Positions 1 to 8,705 of a DNA stretch of 51,930 nt are shown here, one piece after another. Within the stretch, counting starts at the first letter, position 1, and every line of letters starts with the position of its first letter. The DNA lies in NCBI GenBank assembly GCA_026708005.1, contig JAPOVR010000093.1:1-51930 (forward strand), given 5' to 3'. The notes beneath the pieces were generated by a model, which did not search any database, was not told the DNA's origin, and worked only from the letters and a program-made list of their open reading frames with translations. A program made the translations under genes and the position numbers. Origin of the DNA: Actinomycetes bacterium (GTDB lineage Bacteria; Actinomycetota; Thermoleophilia; Gaiellales; Gaiellaceae).

Positions 1-546
<546 letters not shown>

Positions 547-2106
547 CTACGGCTGGCGCTGCACACGCACCGGGCTTCTCGCGAGACGAGCCCGCAGGGC
601 GGCCGTGCCGATCGAGACGGGGAGCGCCCGAGCCACCCTGGCGCTGCCTATCGCCAGCCCGCGTTGGTGGCGACACGCCGCGAATGCGGCCAGCGCTGTC
701 GCCACGATCACGGCGACCCAGAGCCAGTGCAGGGGCCACGTCGACGTGGGCTGGTCGAGGTAGTCGGGAAGGGCGCGGGCCCAGATTCGGTAGACGGGGT
801 TCGACGTCTCGAAGAAGTCGACCACCCAGGTCAGCTGCCCGCGCAGGCCCTCGCTGAGCAGCCAGCCATAGCTGAGCATGCCAACCGCCCCAAGCACCCC
901 AGCCGCTAGCCGGCGTGCCTGCGACGTGCCGATCCACCAGGCGATCCCGATGACGGCGGCCGGGAGGACGACAACGAGCTGCCGCCCTGGCCACCACCAG
1001 CCGTGCATCGTCAACGCGAGGAATGTCGCTGTGAGCCAGCCGGATGCGAGTGTGAGGCACAGTACGTCCCACCCGTCGGGTCGTCGGCCGAGCAGCGCGG
1101 CGGCGGCCGGTACCACGAAGAGCCATGCCGGCTGCCAGGCGGCCAGCCCGAACTTCTCTCCGACGAGCAACCCGGAGAGGCGCCGGCCGCGGCCGAGGTA
1201 GTTCGGGTCTGACCCGATGACCGTAAACTCGCCGCCGACGAAGTGGTCGCCGGCGGCGTACGGCGTCCACCCGCCGTACCATGACTGATGGGCGGCAAGG
1301 AACGCGGCCGCCGCGAGCCCGAGACCCATCCCCAGAGCGAGAGCTTCCCTGCGCTGGTCCCGGTGCAGGAGCCGCGCGAGGCCTGCGATGGCCAAGACCA
1401 GCGCAACGGGCAGGTACTTCGTTGCGAGCCACGGTAGCGCGACGACCGTCGCGGCCAGCAGAGCGGTCCCGTTGCGCTTGAGCCGTCCGGTCAGGGCGAT
1501 GATCGCGATCGTCACGACGAGCGCCGCCGGAAGCTCTGGGTAAACCTGCGTGCCGTAGACGGCAAAGGGCACCGACGCACCAAAGACGAGGACCGTGAGC
1601 GTGGCGGTGGCGAGCGAGACGTCGAACCGGCGGACGGCTGTCCAGAGCAGGAGCCCAGCCAACAGGCCGGCCATTGCCGCCAGCGCCGCCTTGGCCGCGA
1701 CCCAGCCCCCGATGGCGACCGGCGCGGCGAGTACTGCCGGCAGCAGCGGGTTGTGCGGGCTCACGCGGCTCCCGTCCGCGCGCGGCTCGGTCTGCTGAGG
1801 CAGCAGCACCTCGTGGAAGGATCGGTACCGTTGCGCCGCCAGCTCATCGCTGATGTCGAGGCTGCGGTCCTCTGCGATGCTGATTGCGGTCAGCAGGTAC
1901 TGGGGCTCGTCAGCAGTGAGCTGAGCGCCGTAGGTCGCACGCATGGAGATCCCTGCCACGGAAGCCCCTGTCGCGGCTGCGGTAACGAGCACGATCGCGA
2001 GCCACAGGCGCGCACGCGGTGCCACGAACACTCGAGACAGACGCGAACCGTCCGCGTCCGTCCCAGCCGCACGCGCAGCGTCAGACCTATCGAATCGCAG
2101 TTGCAC
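547..2106 (-). CDS. Polytopic membrane protein, GT-C-like (GT39/GT83-like)
   Basis: A 519-residue protein with a GTG start and roughly 11 hydrophobic segments from about residue 35 to 480. After the first membrane segment, in the predicted outer loop, comes TADEPQYLLTA. An acidic D-E pair in this place is the catalytic signature of GT-C glycosyltransferases that use polyprenyl-phosphate sugars, such as GT39 and GT83 (family knowledge). The substrate is unknown. Its start lies inside the last 20 bases of the iron-permease gene, so the two are almost certainly co-transcribed, which would place it under the iron-type boxes upstream of fbpA. It could be an unrelated membrane protein; the family call rests on topology and the DEP motif only. 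Confidence 0.6.
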   Translation of the reverse strand: MQLRFDRSDAARAAGTDADGSRLSRVFVAPRARLWLAIVLVTAAATGASVAGISMRATYGAQLTADEPQYLLTAISIAEDRSLDISDELAAQRYRSFHEVLLPQQTEPRADGSRVSPHNPLLPAVLAAPVAIGGWVAAKAALAAMAGLLAGLLLWTAVRRFDVSLATATLTVLVFGASVPFAVYGTQVYPELPAALVVTIAIIALTGRLKRNGTALLAATVVALPWLATKYLPVALVLAIAGLARLLHRDQRREALALGMGLGLAAAAFLAAHQSWYGGWTPYAAGDHFVGGEFTVIGSDPNYLGRGRRLSGLLVGEKFGLAAWQPAWLFVVPAAAALLGRRPDGWDVLCLTLASGWLTATFLALTMHGWWWPGRQLVVVLPAAVIGIAWWIGTSQARRLAAGVLGAVGMLSYGWLLSEGLRGQLTWVVDFFETSNPVYRIWARALPDYLDQPTSTWPLHWLWVAVIVATALAAFAACRHQRGLAIGSARVARALPVSIGTAALRARLARSPVRVQRQP

Positions 2107-3691
2107 GCCGAAGGATCAAGACGTAGGTGAGGACGGCCGACACCGCGACGAGGACCAGCGAGGCGAGGCTCGCGTCGGCAAGGAACGCATCTTCCGTGGC
2201 ATTCCATACCTTCGTCGCGAGCGTCTGGAAGCCGGGGGGCGCGAGCAGGAGCGTGGCGGGCAGCTCCTTCATCGTCGAGAGTAGCACGAGCCCCGCCGCA
2301 GCGAGGAGGCCTGGCAGCATCAGGGGTAGCTCAACGCGAAGAAACCGCCGCACGCGGCCGAGGCCGAGTGTCCGGGCGACGTCGGTGAGCGTGCGCGGCG
2401 TCCCGGCAACCGCGACCTGTGACGGCTGCATTGCGAGCGCTCCGAAGTTCAGGACGTAGGCGATGATGAGCAGAGGCGTCGTCTGGTAGATCACTCCGAT
2501 GAAACCCGGTGCCCCCAGAGCCCAGAACACGAGCGAGAGCGAGATCACGAGCCCTGGTAGCGCGAAACCGCTCGTCACCAGCGCCCCCGCCGCCTCCGCC
2601 GCTCGCCTGCGGCCGCGAACCGTCGCGTAGGCGACAGGCAGCACCACGACGACGGCAGCGACGCCTGCAACAGCCGAGACGGCTGCGGTGTTGAGCGTCG
2701 GCTCGGCCATCGACCCGACGTCGGTGACGAGCGCGCTTGCGCGGGTGGAGCCGCGGATGAGCCCTCGGACTGCCCAGTAGATGAGCACACCAACGGGTGC
2801 GAGCAGCGCGGCCGTCACCAGCGCTCCGAGCGCGACGGTGGCGGGCAGGCGCCAGCGCCGCAGCGGCACCTGAAGAGCCCGAATCTCACGGCGGACGTCG
2901 ATGCGCCGCTGCGAGCGCGTGAGCGCGCGCTCTGCGATCACGATCGCGAGCGCGACGATACCGAGCTGCAGACTCAGTGCCAGCGCGAGCTCTGGGTTCA
3001 GCAGCCGGGATGAGAAGATCGACCGGGTCAGCGCGTCGAAGCGGAGCAGCTGCACCGCGCCGAAGTCGCTGATCGTGTACAGGAACACGAGCAGCGACCC
3101 TGCGAGCACCGCGCCAGCAGCCTGCGGCATGACGACGCTGAAGAAGCTTCTCAGCGGACCGTGGCCCAGCAGCCTGGCCGACTCTTCGAGCGAGGCCGGC
3201 AGATGGCTGATGCGCGCCGCGACCGGGAGGAAGACGAGCGGGTACGTCAGGAGCGTCAGGACCGTGAACGCCGCCGCGAAGCCTTGCACCGGGGGCGGTG
3301 CGATGCCGAGTGGATCGAGCGCGCGCGCGGCGAGCCCGCCTGGCGCGAATGCGGCGAGAAGCGCGAATGCCCCGATGAACGAGGGAATGACGAGCGGCAG
3401 CGGCAGCACGATCAGCCACACGCGCCGCCACGGTGTATCCGTGCGCGTGGCAAGCCACGCAGCGCCGGTGCCGAGGGTCGCGGCAGCCCCCGATACCGCA
3501 ACCCCCAGTGCCAGCGTTCGGGCGAGCGGCTCGAGCGTGCGCCCGGTGGCCCAGGTCGCAGCGAACGTGTCGACTGCCTGGACGTTGCGGATGACGAGAT
3601 AGACGAAGGGCGCTGCAAACAGCGCCCCGATGACTGCGGCCGGCAGAGTCGGCGTTACTAGGGCGCTGACGAGCCGGAAGCAGACCCGCAT
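2087..3691 (-). CDS. fbpB: Ferric iron ABC transporter permease
   Basis: A 534-residue inner-membrane permease with two MetI-like halves and about 12 membrane segments, the usual architecture of FbpB/SfuB. Each half carries a cytoplasmic EAA-type loop that docks the ATPase: one at about residues 165-190 (ESARLLGHG followed by VVMPQ) and one at about 430-450 (DVARTLGLG followed by VELP). It lies 31 bases downstream of fbpA on the same strand and overlaps the start of the next membrane protein by 20 bases, so it is the middle gene of a three-gene operon. The matching ATPase is not in this operon; the best partner is the gene at 8695-9888. The iron substrate is inferred from the binding protein and the operator sites. 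Confidence 0.9.
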   Translation of the reverse strand: MRVCFRLVSALVTPTLPAAVIGALFAAPFVYLVIRNVQAVDTFAATWATGRTLEPLARTLALGVAVSGAAATLGTGAAWLATRTDTPWRRVWLIVLPLPLVIPSFIGAFALLAAFAPGGLAARALDPLGIAPPPVQGFAAAFTVLTLLTYPLVFLPVAARISHLPASLEESARLLGHGPLRSFFSVVMPQAAGAVLAGSLLVFLYTISDFGAVQLLRFDALTRSIFSSRLLNPELALALSLQLGIVALAIVIAERALTRSQRRIDVRREIRALQVPLRRWRLPATVALGALVTAALLAPVGVLIYWAVRGLIRGSTRASALVTDVGSMAEPTLNTAAVSAVAGVAAVVVVLPVAYATVRGRRRAAEAAGALVTSGFALPGLVISLSLVFWALGAPGFIGVIYQTTPLLIIAYVLNFGALAMQPSQVAVAGTPRTLTDVARTLGLGRVRRFLRVELPLMLPGLLAAAGLVLLSTMKELPATLLLAPPGFQTLATKVWNATEDAFLADASLASLVLVAVSAVLTYVLILRRATAIR

Positions 3692-3722
3692 GAAGCGACT
3701 GTAGCTTCGGTCGCGTCGCGCG

Positions 3723-4730
3723 TTAGCGGACGAGGCCGCACTCGGTGATCAGGGCCGCCGTCTGCCGGAGGTTGCCACCAAGCTGCTCGATGTCGTAGTC
3801 CGGGACGTCGAGGGACGCAAGCGGCGGCAGGTCGGCTGCGGGCGCAACACCCGGCACGAGCGGGTACTCGAAGGTCTCCTCCGCGAAGTAACGCTGTGCG
3901 TCCTCAGAGAGGAGGAACTCGATGAATTGCTGCGCCTCGTCGCGTTGATCGGTGTCTGCGATCACCGTCGCGGCGGAGACGATCATGAGCGCGCCAACGT
4001 CTCCCCGAAACACGTGGTTGCGGCTTGGGAGCTGCGGATCCTCGGCGAGGAACCGGAAGTTGTAGTAGTGGTTGACGAGGCCCATCTCGACCTCACCTCG
4101 ACTGACCGCGGCAACGATCGAGTTGTTGTTTGCATAGAGCGGAGCGTCGTTGGCGTCCATGGCACACAGCCATGCCCGTGCGGTCTCCTCGCCCTCGAGC
4201 ATCCGCATGGCCGTCACGAAGTCTTGGAACGAGGCGTTCTCAGGCGCCACCGCGACACGGCCCCGGTACTGCGCCTCGGTCAGCTCGAACACCGAGGCGG
4301 GTAGCTCGGACGGCTCGACGAGATCGCGGTTATACACGAGCACGCGTTGGCGGCCTGTCACGCCTACCCACAGACCGCTCTCGTTGCGCAAGCGTTGATC
4401 GACCGCGTCCAGCGCATCCTCGTCGATCGGCTCGAGCAGGCCCTCCCGCGCGAGGAACCCGACCGCCCCAGGGCTCTGCGAGTAGAAGACATCGGCTGGC
4501 GTGCGATCTCCCTCCTCGGCAAGCAGGAGCGCGAGATCGGCCGAGTTCCCGTACCGCACGTCGATGTCGATACCCGAGGATTCGGCGAACTGCTCGAGCA
4601 GCGGGCCGACGAGGTTCTCGCCCCGGCCGGAGTAGATGGTCAGCGCGCCGCGATCGCCGCCGCAGGCAGCGGCGGCGAGCCCGACGACGATAGTGCACAA
4701 AAGGGCAGCCGTTGCGCGCCCGCAGCTCAT
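3723..4730 (-). CDS. fbpA: Ferric iron-binding lipoprotein of an ABC importer
   Basis: A 335-residue periplasmic-type binding protein (family 1) that captures ferric iron for FbpB. The N-terminus is a lipoprotein signal: a basic start, a hydrophobic stretch and then LAAAAC-GG, with the Cys near residue 23. The mature part opens with LTIYSGRGENLVGPLLEQF, typical of FbpA/FutA. The pair of tyrosines in VNHYYNFRF at about residue 220 matches the YY iron ligands of the family. I chose the ATG at 4730 because GGAGG stands 9 bases upstream. A frame-open GTG at 4772 would overlap the operator boxes and add a poor leader, so it is rejected. First gene of the operon; expression is probably iron-repressed through the two boxes just upstream. 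Confidence 0.92.
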   Translation of the reverse strand: MSCGRATAALLCTIVVGLAAAACGGDRGALTIYSGRGENLVGPLLEQFAESSGIDIDVRYGNSADLALLLAEEGDRTPADVFYSQSPGAVGFLAREGLLEPIDEDALDAVDQRLRNESGLWVGVTGRQRVLVYNRDLVEPSELPASVFELTEAQYRGRVAVAPENASFQDFVTAMRMLEGEETARAWLCAMDANDAPLYANNNSIVAAVSRGEVEMGLVNHYYNFRFLAEDPQLPSRNHVFRGDVGALMIVSAATVIADTDQRDEAQQFIEFLLSEDAQRYFAEETFEYPLVPGVAPAADLPPLASLDVPDYDIEQLGGNLRQTAALITECGLVR

Positions 4731-4749
4731 GGAAGCCCGCCTCCACATG

Positions 4750-4768
4750 TTAGGATAGGGTAACTGAA
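4750..4768 (-). promoter_or_regulatory. IdeR/DtxR-like box 1
   Basis: TTAGGATAGGGTAACTGAA matches the known IdeR/DtxR consensus TTAGGTTAGGCTAACCTAA at 15 of 19 positions. It lies 20 bases upstream of the fbpA start and in the gap before the divergent gene at 4802. An iron-loaded DtxR-family repressor would block fbpA transcription here. No regulator gene is seen in the window. Confidence 0.7.
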
Positions 4769-4772
4769 CCAC

Positions 4773-4791
4773 ATAGATAAGGGAAACCTAA
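4773..4791 (-). promoter_or_regulatory. IdeR/DtxR-like box 2
   Basis: ATAGATAAGGGAAACCTAA matches the IdeR consensus at 14 of 19 positions, best in its right half. It is 23 bases from box 1, about two helical turns, so two repressor dimers could sit on the same face. It ends 10 bases before the start of the plus-strand glycosyltransferase, which may therefore share the control. Confidence 0.62.
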
Positions 4792-4801
4792 CACATAGAG
4801 G

Positions 4802-6475
4802 ATGGAAATCCTGCAACAACGAGGGGTGACCCAACTAGCCTCCCCCAGCCCGCGCACACGCACGCGGCAGGTGCTGTGGGCGGTCGGCGTCGTTTCGCTT
4901 GTGGTCAGCAGTGTGCTGCTCATCCCCAGAGTCGACGTTGGGGCGCTGTCGACGACCTGGGAAGCCATCGTCGACTCGCCGCTCCCAGGGGTGGCTGCAC
5001 TCGCGTGCTTCGGGCTCGCCTTTGTCGTTCGGGCGCTCATGTGGCACCGCGTTCTGCCAGCGCTGCGCTTCTCGCAGGCGCTCGCGGCGATCCACGTCGC
5101 GCTGCTGGGAAACCACGTGCTGCCGCTCCGGCTCGGCGAGGTCCTGCGCGTAACGAGCGCGGTGCGCCGGGGCGGGCTCTCCATCAGCTCGGCGGCTGCC
5201 TCGACCGTCATGCTGCGCGGCGCCGACCTCGTGGCGGTTGTCGTCTTGGCGACGCTACTTGGGCAGCAGCTGTTTGCGGGGGCGTTGGGGCTGTGGCGGT
5301 GGGTGTTGTTGGGGGCCGCGATGTTGGGGATGGCGGCTGGCGTTGTGTGGCTGACGCGGGTTGCGGGTCGGCAGCGGCCGCGGCTGCGGATGGCGGGTGG
5401 CGTGGTTGCGGGCGGTGCTGTGGTGGCGTGGGTGCTTGAGGCCGGCATCATCCTGCAGTCTGCGCGGTGGGCGGGTATCGATCTTTCGCCGACCGATGCG
5501 ATTCTCGTGACGGCGCTGACGGTGGCGGCGCAGGTTGTTGCGGTCGCTCCGGGCGGGTTCGGGACGTACGAGGCAGCCGCGGTGGGCGCACTCGTTGCGC
5601 TTGGGCACGGGCCTGGCGAGGCAATCGCGGCGGCCATCACGGCGCACGCGCTCAAGACAGCGTACTCGCTGCTCGTGGGCTCAGTCGCGCTCTTCAGGCC
5701 TGCGCCGGGTCTGCTCGGTCGCTTTCGGCTGCCTCGTGAGCGCGTTCTCGGCGCAGCATCCGAGGAGCGGGGCGCGGGTGCGGTCGTGTTCTTCCTGCCG
5801 GCCTACAACGAGGAGCGGACGGTCGCAGACGTGGTTCGCCGAGTACCGGCGGTCGCTGCGGGGCTTCCGGTTCGAGTCCTCGTAGTCGATGACGGATCGA
5901 GTGACGAGACGGCTGCACGCGCGGAGGGGGCGGGGGCCCGCGTGGTGTCGTTCGAGCAGAACCGCGGCCTTGGAGCTGCGGTCAGGCGCGGCCTGCGGGA
6001 GGCGCTCGACCCGGATGTCGCCGCTGTCGTGTTCTGTGATGCCGATGGCGAGTACGCGCCGGAGGAGGTTGAGCGGCTTGTGGAGCTGATTCTCGCGGGC
6101 GAGGCCGAATACGTCGTTGGATCGCGCTTCACCGGTGAGATCGCCTTCATGCGGCCTCACCGGCGCATTGGCAACCGCGTTCTCACGGCGTTGCTCGCGT
6201 GGGTAGCACGCACGCCGATTACCGACGGCCAGACGGGGTACCGGGCGCTCTCGCGTGAGGCGGCTCGGCGGGCGGAGGTCATCCATGACTTCAACTACGC
6301 GCAGGTCCTGACCCTCGACCTGCTCGACAAGGGCTTCCGCTATGCGGAGGTGCCGATCAGCTACCGCTTCCGAACCGAGGGAGAATCCTTCGTCCGCCTC
6401 GGTAACTACCTGCGGCATGTTGTGCCGGCCGTGCACCGCGAGCTGAACACCGCCCCCAGCTTTCCGCCGATGTAG
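4802..6475 (+). CDS. Flippase-like membrane domain fused to a GT2 glycosyltransferase
   Basis: A 557-residue two-domain protein. Residues ~20-300 are a polytopic domain of the LPG_synthase_TM/UPF0104 flippase-like type (VALLGNHVLPLRLGEVLR, then GGFGTYEAAAVGALVALG). Residues ~325-550 are a GT-A family 2 domain of the DPM1/polyprenyl-phosphate glycosyltransferase kind: FFLPAYNEERTV, LVVDDGSSDET, FCDADGEYAPEEV and VVGSRFTG, with the nucleotide- and metal-binding aspartates present. It would add a sugar to a lipid carrier and perhaps move the lipid across the membrane; that coupling is inference. AGAGG lies directly before the ATG, an unusually short spacing; a GTG at 4826 is the alternative start. 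Divergent from fbpA with the iron boxes between. Confidence 0.85.
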   Translation: MEILQQRGVTQLASPSPRTRTRQVLWAVGVVSLVVSSVLLIPRVDVGALSTTWEAIVDSPLPGVAALACFGLAFVVRALMWHRVLPALRFSQALAAIHVALLGNHVLPLRLGEVLRVTSAVRRGGLSISSAAASTVMLRGADLVAVVVLATLLGQQLFAGALGLWRWVLLGAAMLGMAAGVVWLTRVAGRQRPRLRMAGGVVAGGAVVAWVLEAGIILQSARWAGIDLSPTDAILVTALTVAAQVVAVAPGGFGTYEAAAVGALVALGHGPGEAIAAAITAHALKTAYSLLVGSVALFRPAPGLLGRFRLPRERVLGAASEERGAGAVVFFLPAYNEERTVADVVRRVPAVAAGLPVRVLVVDDGSSDETAARAEGAGARVVSFEQNRGLGAAVRRGLREALDPDVAAVVFCDADGEYAPEEVERLVELILAGEAEYVVGSRFTGEIAFMRPHRRIGNRVLTALLAWVARTPITDGQTGYRALSREAARRAEVIHDFNYAQVLTLDLLDKGFRYAEVPISYRFRTEGESFVRLGNYLRHVVPAVHRELNTAPSFPPM

Positions 6476-6692
6476 ACGGCCCGGTCTGGAACCCGGCTGG
6501 GTTGTTGGCCCTGGTGGTTGTCGCAGCCGCTGTGGAGACGGTGCGCAGCCAGGGCCCGTGGTTTGTCGTTCGGTGCTTGGTGAGCCTGCGGGCGTGGCGG
6601 GGCGCCTCCTCGGCTGCCCCTCGGTGGTGTTGCGCTCGCTTGGTGGTGTTGCAAGGAGCGAAGACCGAACGGATGGGCCATGCCGCCGTGAA

Positions 6693-6729
6693 GGGTAGCC
6701 CGCTAGCCACCCACACGCGGGACGCACCC
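6693..6729 (-). repeat. Core of the tandem-repeat type, single copy
   Basis: Read on the minus strand this is TCCCGCGTGTGGGTGG followed by a short spacer and GGGCTACCC. The first part matches the cores at 140-345, and GGGCTACCC is a hallmark of the dispersed element next to it, so this copy links the two repeat types. Confidence 0.6.
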
Positions 6730-6767
6730 AGGCCGCTGCGACGCTCGGCCGCTTTGCGCCTGCACGA

Positions 6768-6856
6768 GGGCAACCACCCCCCGCCCGGGAGAGGGTAGCT
6801 CAGAAAGGCGTACGGCTTGCGCACACTCTGTGACAGAAGCGTCACGAAAGTGCGCC
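6768..6856 (-). repeat. Dispersed intergenic element, copy A
   Basis: On the minus strand it reads, in order, CGTGACGCTTCTGTCACAG, GTGCGCAAGCCGTACG, GCTACCCTCTCCCGGG and a G-rich run ending GGTTGCCC. The same blocks recur in the same order at 14623, 17114 and 44401. In this copy GTGAC-GCTTCT-GTCAC is a perfect small hairpin, and GCGCAC and GTGCGC flank it as an outer stem. Confidence 0.75.
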
Positions 6857-7325
6857 GAATCTGCGCAGCGAGCCTCCTGGCCGGGACGCGGTTGCGGCTT
6901 GCGGCAGCGCCCTGAACAGACATGTCTCGCAAGGCCCAGCTCGGCGAGGTCTCGTGGCGGATGCCCGCGGCGGCGTCCGTCTCGTAACGGCCGCGGTCGC
7001 CGCCGGGTTGCGCGTGGCAGGGGTGTCTCCGGGGGCGCCCTCGTGGAGGCGGGCCGGGGCGCTTTGAAGGTCGCGTGGCAGAGCCCTCGGGGCGCCGGTC
7101 GGGCCGCTCGTTCTGCTTGCACTGACCACCGCGTTGCTGGGCGCCCCTGCTGTTTGTCCTCTGCGCTCTGGTGAGGGCCGCCTTGCCCGCCGTCGAAGCT
7201 CAGCTCGGGCATCCCCCTGCACCGACTGACCTCGACACGCCCACCTCCTGAGGACCCAATTGAGCGCGCGCTCAAGGTCTGCCCGCCGCGGCTTGCGTCG
7301 GCCGTCCCGCCCTCTGGACCGGCGC

Positions 7326-8705
7326 TCAGTCCTCCACGACGTGCTCGGCAAACCGCGCGCATGCCGCATCCCACGCCGCGTGGTCGAAGCCGCCGTTGGG
7401 TTGCAGCGCGTCCGTGGCAGCCCAGGCCATTGCCAGAGCGTGGTGCGCATTGTCGTGCGCGAAGAGACCTTGCCGCCCGAACGTGAGGAGATCAGGCTGT
7501 GCGCGGGCCCAGCCGGTCAGCGTGTTGAGCGCGTGCTCGAAGCCGCGATGGTAGATGGGGTAGACAGCGGGAAGGCGACGCACCGCGACCTCCTCAACTG
7601 GCGCCCCTGGGAGGCCGGCGATCGTCAGGGCGCGCTGGGCCGTCGTTCCAAGCTCGGTGTCGTTGGCCTGCCAGATCTTGTCGGTTTTGTTGCAGGGGAT
7701 CTCGAAGCACAGCACGGTGCGGCCGTTCGGATCATCCCCGTCCCGGTAGTTCTTCGGCTCCGAGAACCGCGTTACCGGCGTGAATGACTCCGGAAGGTAG
7801 TGCGTGTCATGCGGTGTATAGCGTCCACAGCCCAGCACGAGGTACACGAGGAGCATCGCGCGGAAGCTGAGCGATCGGGCAGCTTCGAGGACGTTGGGAG
7901 GCGGCGGCGGGTCGAGGATCAGGGCGAGTCTCGTGAGCGGGATCGTCGACCAGACGCGGCGGCCCTCGAGGATCGTGCCGTCTGCGAGCTCCACGCCCAT
8001 GCTGCCGCCGCGCTCCAGATGGACGCGCTCGGCCGCGGTCTCCCAGCGGAACGCTGCCCCGGCCTCGCCGGCAGCCTGCGCAAGCGCGGTGCTGATCTGT
8101 CCGTAGCCTCGGCGCGGGTACCAGTAGGTGCCCGTCTTGGCTCCCGGCAACAGCCGCTTGAGCAGCCGTGCTGGCGTGCCAGCCGAGACACGACGCCGAG
8201 CCTGCTCGGCGCTGATCTCGGCGGGCTCAAGACCCCACAGCTTGCGTGCGTACGGAAAGTAGAACCGCTCGCAGAGGGTTGGTCCCAGGCCCGCGAGCAT
8301 TGCGCTCTCGAACGTGTCCTCGTGTGGGCTTCGGGTCCACGCGAGTGCAGCGTCTCTCGCGGCGGCGGCCGTGAACGTCCAGGGCAGGCGCCGCACGAGG
8401 TCCTTGGCTTGCAGCGGAAACGCAATCCAACGGCCGTCGAGCAGGATGCGGCCGTTTCGCGGGCGATGCTGGAGGTCCCCGCCGAGGAGCCCACGCAGCT
8501 CGGCGAGGATCGACGGGTCGGTTGCCGGATGGAGGCGGTGGCTGCCGTAGTCGACGAAGACGCCGCTGAGATCGAAGCTCCCGGCGATGCCTCCTGGTCG
8601 ATCGGATCGCTCGACGACGACGACCTCGTGCCCACCGCGGGCTGCGTGCAGCGCGGCGCCGACGCCGGCTGGCCCAGCGCCGAGGACGATGACGTCAGCT
8701 GTCAC
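7326..8705 (-). CDS. FAD-dependent oxidoreductase (amine oxidase / UGM-like)
   Basis: A 459-residue flavoprotein. The N-terminus VIVLGAGPAGVGAALHAA followed by VVVERSDRPGGIAG is a dinucleotide-binding Rossmann fold with the second GG motif, as in protoporphyrinogen oxidase, amine oxidases and UDP-galactopyranose mutase-like enzymes. Residues ~45-60 (FVDYGSHRLHPATDP) and ~150-170 (RFYFPYARKLWGLEPAEIS) are typical of the subgroup found beside polysaccharide genes. The substrate cannot be told from sequence. Its start overlaps the end of the ABC ATPase gene by 11 bases, so both are on one transcript; the functional link to iron import is not obvious. Confidence 0.8.
   Translation of the reverse strand: MTADVIVLGAGPAGVGAALHAARGGHEVVVVERSDRPGGIAGSFDLSGVFVDYGSHRLHPATDPSILAELRGLLGGDLQHRPRNGRILLDGRWIAFPLQAKDLVRRLPWTFTAAAARDAALAWTRSPHEDTFESAMLAGLGPTLCERFYFPYARKLWGLEPAEISAEQARRRVSAGTPARLLKRLLPGAKTGTYWYPRRGYGQISTALAQAAGEAGAAFRWETAAERVHLERGGSMGVELADGTILEGRRVWSTIPLTRLALILDPPPPPNVLEAARSLSFRAMLLVYLVLGCGRYTPHDTHYLPESFTPVTRFSEPKNYRDGDDPNGRTVLCFEIPCNKTDKIWQANDTELGTTAQRALTIAGLPGAPVEEVAVRRLPAVYPIYHRGFEHALNTLTGWARAQPDLLTFGRQGLFAHDNAHHALAMAWAATDALQPNGGFDHAAWDAACARFAEHVVED

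Larger units (their letters stand above)
6476..7325. other. Gene-free region between convergent genes
   Basis: This 850-bp stretch separates the ends of two convergent genes. I see no gene with a plausible start and product. It contains one copy of the dispersed GC-rich element (6768-6856, minus), a second related core (6693-6729, minus) and the perfect 16-bp palindrome TTGAGCGCGCGCTCAA at 7260-7275. Any of these could act in transcript ending, but none shows a T-run. Confidence 0.6.

Noticed and set aside
4731-4772. Longer fbpA from a GTG at 4772
   Set aside because: It would overlap the IdeR-like boxes and precede the lipoprotein signal with an atypical leader; the ATG at 4730 has GGAGG at the right distance.
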